NCBI GenBank assembly: GCA_029891345.1
Contig: CM056993.1
Location: forward strand, 108,429,800 to 108,493,799
Reading direction: 5' to 3'
Length of the DNA stretch: 64,000 nt
From: Dryococelus australis
Lineage: Eukaryota > Arthropoda > Insecta > Phasmatodea > Phasmatidae
Below, piece by piece: positions 27,801 to 33,800 of this stretch. Both the position numbers and the translations under genes were made by a program. The first letter of the stretch is position 1. The number at the start of each line of letters is the position of its first letter. A model generated the notes under the pieces. It saw nothing but the letters and a program-made list of their open reading frames with translations. It did not search any database and was not told where the DNA came from.

Positions 27801-30800
27801 ATCAATATCTTTATGTCTACCGTGAGTAAAGTAATCCCTTATCATATTTTGATTTTCAAGTATATCATCGAAAACAACTACAGACTCTTTATGATATTCA
27901 TTTACGTCAACCATTTCTTCATTTGATGGAAAGAAGTATGCTATTGGTTCATTAAATAATTTTGATGCTACATCATCTTTCTTTAAATTGATATATTTTG
28001 GTGGTGCCAGACTTTATGAACATAATTAGAAAGTGCCAAAGTCCAACCATCCCTGAGCATATATAAAATTATCTATCATAAGTGTAGTTTTCCCACAGTT
28101 ACTAGGACCCACAATCAAACGCCTAATATTATTAGGTAATAATTCTCCGTGACATTTTGTCGATACAGTCTTGTCTGGTATTCTTATTTTAATATCCCGG
28201 TCTACATGTTTCTTGCTCATTTATTAATAGATTTTTTTAAATAATATAATAAATGAGTAAAGTATTCAAAGTAACATATAACAAATTAGTGTTGAAGAGA
28301 TTACATTACCCTTTAGAGATAGAGGGACACTCATTGGCTTTAGTTCAGTTCTATACTACTTATATAACGCATAACATTATCTCTGGGAGAAATAAGCTAC
28401 ATTTTGTGGGCCAGAATGATATGGAATCAGCAATTGACATTCCAGTTGGTCAATATAGCTTAAAAGATCTTGAAAAAACTATAAAAACAATTTTTTCAGT
28501 TAGTGTAGATTCAATGGGTGGGAAAGAAAATGATATATCTTTCGAGCTGGATAAAATAACAGAGTGAAAGTAAAATGTATGCTTAAATTACAGTTTGGAA
28601 AACGGGGTTCAATAGGAAAACTTTTGGGTTTTGTAGAACTCTGAAAGCAAATGTGGATCATTATGGCGATACAATTCCAAAATTAGCTCCATTTGAAACA
28701 ATAAATATAGTAAATGGTATGATATTAAAACATGATGAAAATAACCATAGAGAAACTAGCATAATTGTCACTTTTAAACCAAGAACAACATTTAGACTTG
28801 GCGACACGATCTATTACAAACCAGCTTATCCATTATTTTTCCCAGTGCAAACAAAGCAAGTTAATGAAATAATAGTTGAAATTAGGGATGAAAAAGGTAA
28901 GTTAATTAACTTTGATTTGTCTGAAAGAACAGTGGTATTAAAATGGAGCCGTAGATATTTTTTCGGTTGGAAGTAGTCATATTATATAATAACGTTAATA
29001 GTGTTAAAAATATTAAAGTTTCGTATGATAAAGATGAATAATATTTCTATAGAAAGTGCAATGAAATATTTACAAAAAGAACTCAATAATGTTTCGGCTA
29101 CTTTAATGTGTCGAATTTGGAGATGTGTGTCTAAATTTTTAATTAGACTATGTTGTAGCACATTGCCGAAATCAGAGTGATAATTGTGTTTTAATGATTG
29201 GATAACCATTAAAACTTTATAGAGATATGAGCACAAATAAAAATCAACTGATGTCTAATATGACGATCGTTTACTCTTTAATAGAACAAAATAGAATGTC
29301 TTTGTTTAGCACCCCAATTCACCATTCCTTCATATGCAAAATGTATACCTCCACGATTAACACCATCTAAAACTTTTTTGCTGAAAATCTGAAGATGTCT
29401 GTCTGGTAAGGCTACTTTAGAATTTCCAGACGTAATTACCATTGTGTACCATTTATTTCAGCATGGTCTATGGGATAGGTGTGTCCGATTGTAAGTTCGG
29501 AAAGTTTCTTAAATTGTTGGTTTCCATTTAATACATTCAGCAACTGGTCCATCTTTATTATTTACAATATTTTATTTTTTACGTTTTCAAATTTCTTGAG
29601 CCGCTCTTTGCAACTGCTCCTAAACGCAACTTTTTGCAGTCATTTTTTGCGGCTGCACTCTAACGCAACTTTTGCAGTCACTTTTTTGCGGCTGTGTTCG
29701 AATCGGCAGCTGATGTTTTAGATCAGGAAAACAACTGTAATTTTTTCTGATGGTTTGGGCATTCAATTTGCCATTGGTTTTCTGATGGTTGGGGGCTGTG
29801 CTCGAACCGGCATTTCTATACTACTTATATATATATGTGTACAAATTGTGTGTGTGTGTGTGTGTATGTATGATGGAAAGAAGTATGCTATTGGTTCATT
29901 AAATAATTTTGATGCTACATCTATATCGTTCTTTAAAAATATATATATATATATAATGTATGTATACACACACACACACACACTCCCTCTCTCTCTATTT
30001 GTACACTTTCACAAAATCACACTTCCAAAACAAAACTAAATCGACTTTAGTTTTTTCAGTAGTTCATACTCTGGGAATGACCTATTACATCCATTTGGGA
30101 TTAGAATACAGATTCTTACTGATTGTGTCCCCACTTTCGGTACGTTATGCCAGTTTTGCAGTAGTGTTTTCCTTGAACTGCAGTTTACTGGATACATAAT
30201 GTTTCCTTACTATTTTCTCAAGTCCACTCCACAGATTCGTAATTGGACGTGTTATAAAGCAACCAGGTCAGGATAATTTCTGCAGTATATTTGGGTTCGT
30301 TATTTTGCTGGAAGTAGTAATCTGTTCCCAAAGCCAATTTCTCAATGATATTCGTTAAATTTATTTAGGTATGTCCTTAAAGCCGTATCTGTCCATATTT
30401 CCCTCTGTGATAACTAATTCCCCTACATCAGAGGCAGCCATAAAACCTCGGATAACTACACCACTTTTGTGCTTAAACAGTACTCTGGAGATCCTGGTCA
30501 TTGAATCGCTGGATTACACTTTGCATAGTCAAACGACTTCGTACAAAGTTTGCAATTTCAGAATATCATTTATTTTACAAAATAACAAAAACAATTGTGT
30601 GTTTCATTTTCACAGTAACTTTCTTTTAACTCATTTCAACATTATGTAGCCAACAAATCACACCATACAACATGTTTGAAATGCAGTATGCAGTTGTAGG
30701 CGAATACTTTTGTCTGGCTTAAAATGTCTCCGTTGAGAGAGACTTTTCTTTATTTCACAAACTGCGATATTCCTATGATATATATCTATGTGTTTATGTA

Positions 30801-33800
30801 ATTTATTACATTTATATCTATGAGGTGCAATTACATTTGTTTGTACCTGGTGCACACAAAATATATTGCTTCTTTTTGTATGACTTTACAAATACTTCTG
30901 TCCATGTCTGTATATGTTATATGTGTATATACATATATCAGTATTTATTTCACGTAACTAACACTCAGGATATTTCTTATAGACATATTGCCTACATGAA
31001 TTTAGGCCTAGAAGTCAGAACACATTTTTTTTCTGCTTTATAGTAACATATACCAAATCCGTAATTTAATAAAGAAACAAAAAAACAATGTGTTCATTAT
31101 AGTAACAGTTACAAAATATTGATGTGCATTCATCGATGTGTAGTTATGTACAGTGAATACAGGTTGTAATTCTATGCTGTTACATTAAAGTGAGCACTTT
31201 TTTGAGACCCTAGTTACTTTTTTCCTATTAGTCATTTTTCATCCTTCCACCACTTTTTAAAATAAATTTTGCCATGTAAGTAATATATATTTCACGTTAC
31301 CGTGAATAGCCTATAACCATTAACACTTCAATGAAAGTTACTGAAATTAATGCATCCCAGGTACTGTTACAGAAAAAAAACATCTTCCTCATTATTTTGA
31401 TCAACTTAGGTTGGTATGTAATGAAGAAATATACATTTAAAAAAAAATTATTTCTTTTCCAGTTTTATTTCTACAAATTTATTACTTGTAATCTTTGTTT
31501 TGCTCAAATCTAAGCCAATGCAGTTCTGTTGTTTTACCCAAACAGATGAACATAAGCGGCATGTCTCCACTAACATTAGGTTATCTTGGAAGGCCAGGAA
31601 TGGGTGAAACAAGTTGTAACTGTAATAAAATTATGTAAGCTGCCACAAAAACAGGCACAATAGTTAATGGGGCTTGTTATCATTATGAAAACAATAACAT
31701 AATAATTACAAATATACAGAAAGGTGAAACATGAAGAAATTATTAGTGAATTATAATTGTTTGAAATTGCTATCACTTCATAAAAATAATCAGCTATCAT
31801 TCGTATACAATCAGATCGCTGACCTTTTCAAAGTTGCATTGCCACCTCTTCAAAAACCATAATTTTCACAATTAAAATCTAAATATAGCTGAAACAAAAT
31901 ATGGTGTTTTTCCCATGTGTAGAACAGCTACACTTTCTTTGTTATACACTCAAGGATTGCTCAACACTGTATAAAATCACTGCCTCTTTGCTGTATGTAA
32001 CTTAACATAAGCCTGCTCTGGCTTATTCCCATTTCAGTTTGCAGCTAATTACAAAAAGTAGTTAACCCGTTTCCATGTCTCTAGAGAAATTCTAAAATTA
32101 GTGGACCCAAGATGGGTTTAGTTATTTTTAATAAATATTTTCCATTAAGAACTGGTGTAGCAGTAATGCACATGCTGTAATTATGTCACTGGGTTATTAT
32201 AAGTGTTCATAATTAAGGGTACATATGAAATGTGTTATAGATTTACAGATTATAATTTTACAGCACAGCGATTGTACTAAAAAAAATTTTTTTTTTTCAG
32301 GAATTAAAAGGGTTTTGATCCTTTGTTTGTAACTTTCGGTGCATTTTGATCTTTGGCATGGTTTACGGATAAACAACCCGTGCCCACAAAATCACTTTTA
32401 CGACTCTCACTACAAACCCAAAATGCGCGCGAAAGTGATTATTTACATTGTAACTGGGCAGCCAGCTGGTGTGAAATCGTGGAAGTAGTCTCACGATCAC
32501 ACTTGGAGCGCCAGCATACTGCACTGCTGAGATAAGTCATGTTGGGAACAGCGTTGGAATCAATCTCTTGCGCTAGAGCAACAACACACCCCTGTAGTTA
32601 TTCGAACACCATAACTACGCCTTTAACTGCACACTTACAAACCACATATCACTGTAAAGTACACTGTTATGGCTATATCATCATGTTATAAGAAATATGC
32701 AATAAGCCAGAATTAATTTTATTATATAGGTAGAAAATAACCTAAAAAAATCTACTTTTTCATTTGAAAATTTATAAAACTTGGTATTGAAAAAAAACAA
32801 GTTGTTGACTTTTACCCAATAAAATTTTCAAAATATAGTTGGGAAGTAAAAATTTAACTAAAATAAAAAAATATGCATTTTAAGTTTTGTAATTCGATTA
32901 TAAATGCATCAGACATACATTTATAAGTTATAATGTATATATGACCATGGACTTTCATAATATTGTATTTTAAGATATGTCTGATCCTTCATTTGGAACA
33001 CTTACCATACTCTTAGACCAATTTAAACTCAACTTTGTACTGAAAGTATCAATTTCAAGCATCAAATATGCTAATAAATAGCCTCTTCCCCCCCCCCCCC
33101 AACATTTTGTAAGATAGTGTCACATGATGAAATGAAGTTTTTGTTGTAGCTTATCTCAAGAAATAATCTACTGATTCCTACAAAATTTAACAGACAAGCA
33201 ATACTATGGTATGTCATGTAAACTGATATGTTTTGAACATTTCAGTGCACATGTCGTATCTAAGTGTGAGAGTTGTGTTTATTTCATAAAATTGACTCAC
33301 ATGAAAATCAGGAGGAAAGTAGGATAATTAGTTACACGGGCAACTTCTTGTTACATTTAACAGTATGAAAATAGACTTAATTTGAGCCACATTTTTATGC
33401 TTTACAGAAATGCAGAATTTTTTTTTTTTTTCCATTAAACGTATTTCTGCCCCCCTCCATTTTTGGTAGTTAAGTACATGGTTTCTGTTTTTGTTCTCAT
33501 TTGTCATTAATCCAGGATAATTCATTGATACTATAGTTTACAGTAAGATATATGAACATTTGCAGGTGCTGTGGAGTATGCACGACCACGTTTTGACTTG
33601 TTCCTGAAGTATGCCAAAGTTGAGTTAACTCCACCTTCACCAGCAGATATCCCACAGATCAGGAGTGGAATACAGAAACTGCTATCTGGCTTTCGTACAG
33701 GCAAATGGAAGGAGACCACTGTTAAGGTAATGTTACTTATGATATAGGTGCAAATTTAATTTTGCAGTTAATTTAGATATGATTTGGTTGATTCATTTCA

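Larger units (their letters stand above)
17654..29822. mobile_element. Polinton/Maverick element, 12.2 kb, with BRO gene array
   Basis: Polintons are large self-synthesising DNA transposons with virus-like replication and capsid genes. Both ends here read AGTATAGAAATG inward, and the inverted repeats run inward for about 270-330 bases. Inside are genes for protein-primed polymerase B (+), BRO-like proteins (+), major capsid protein (-), a DUF8207/phospholipase protein (+), a small hydrophobic protein (+), adenovirus-type protease (+), fibre-like protein (+), a 47-residue protein (+), packaging ATPase (-), minor capsid protein (+) and a small minus-strand gene at the right end. I find no retrovirus-type integrase. 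The flanks on both sides are TA-rich, so the target was probably a TA microsatellite, and no clear 6-base target duplication can be read. Most genes have frameshifts or stops. It lies in intron 1 of the subunit g gene. Confidence 0.93.
2956..33565 (+). other. Intron 1 of the subunit g gene (about 30.6 kb)
   Basis: The intron begins GTATGT and ends TTTGCAG. It carries at least four mobile elements, including a complete-length Polinton, inserted on both strands. Apart from those elements it is AT-rich without recognisable exons. Confidence 0.9.

Noticed and set aside
17654..29822. An endogenous adenovirus or large DNA virus insertion
   Set aside because: The inverted repeats, gene set and 12 kb size fit a Polinton; the adenovirus-like protease and capsid genes are normal parts of that group.
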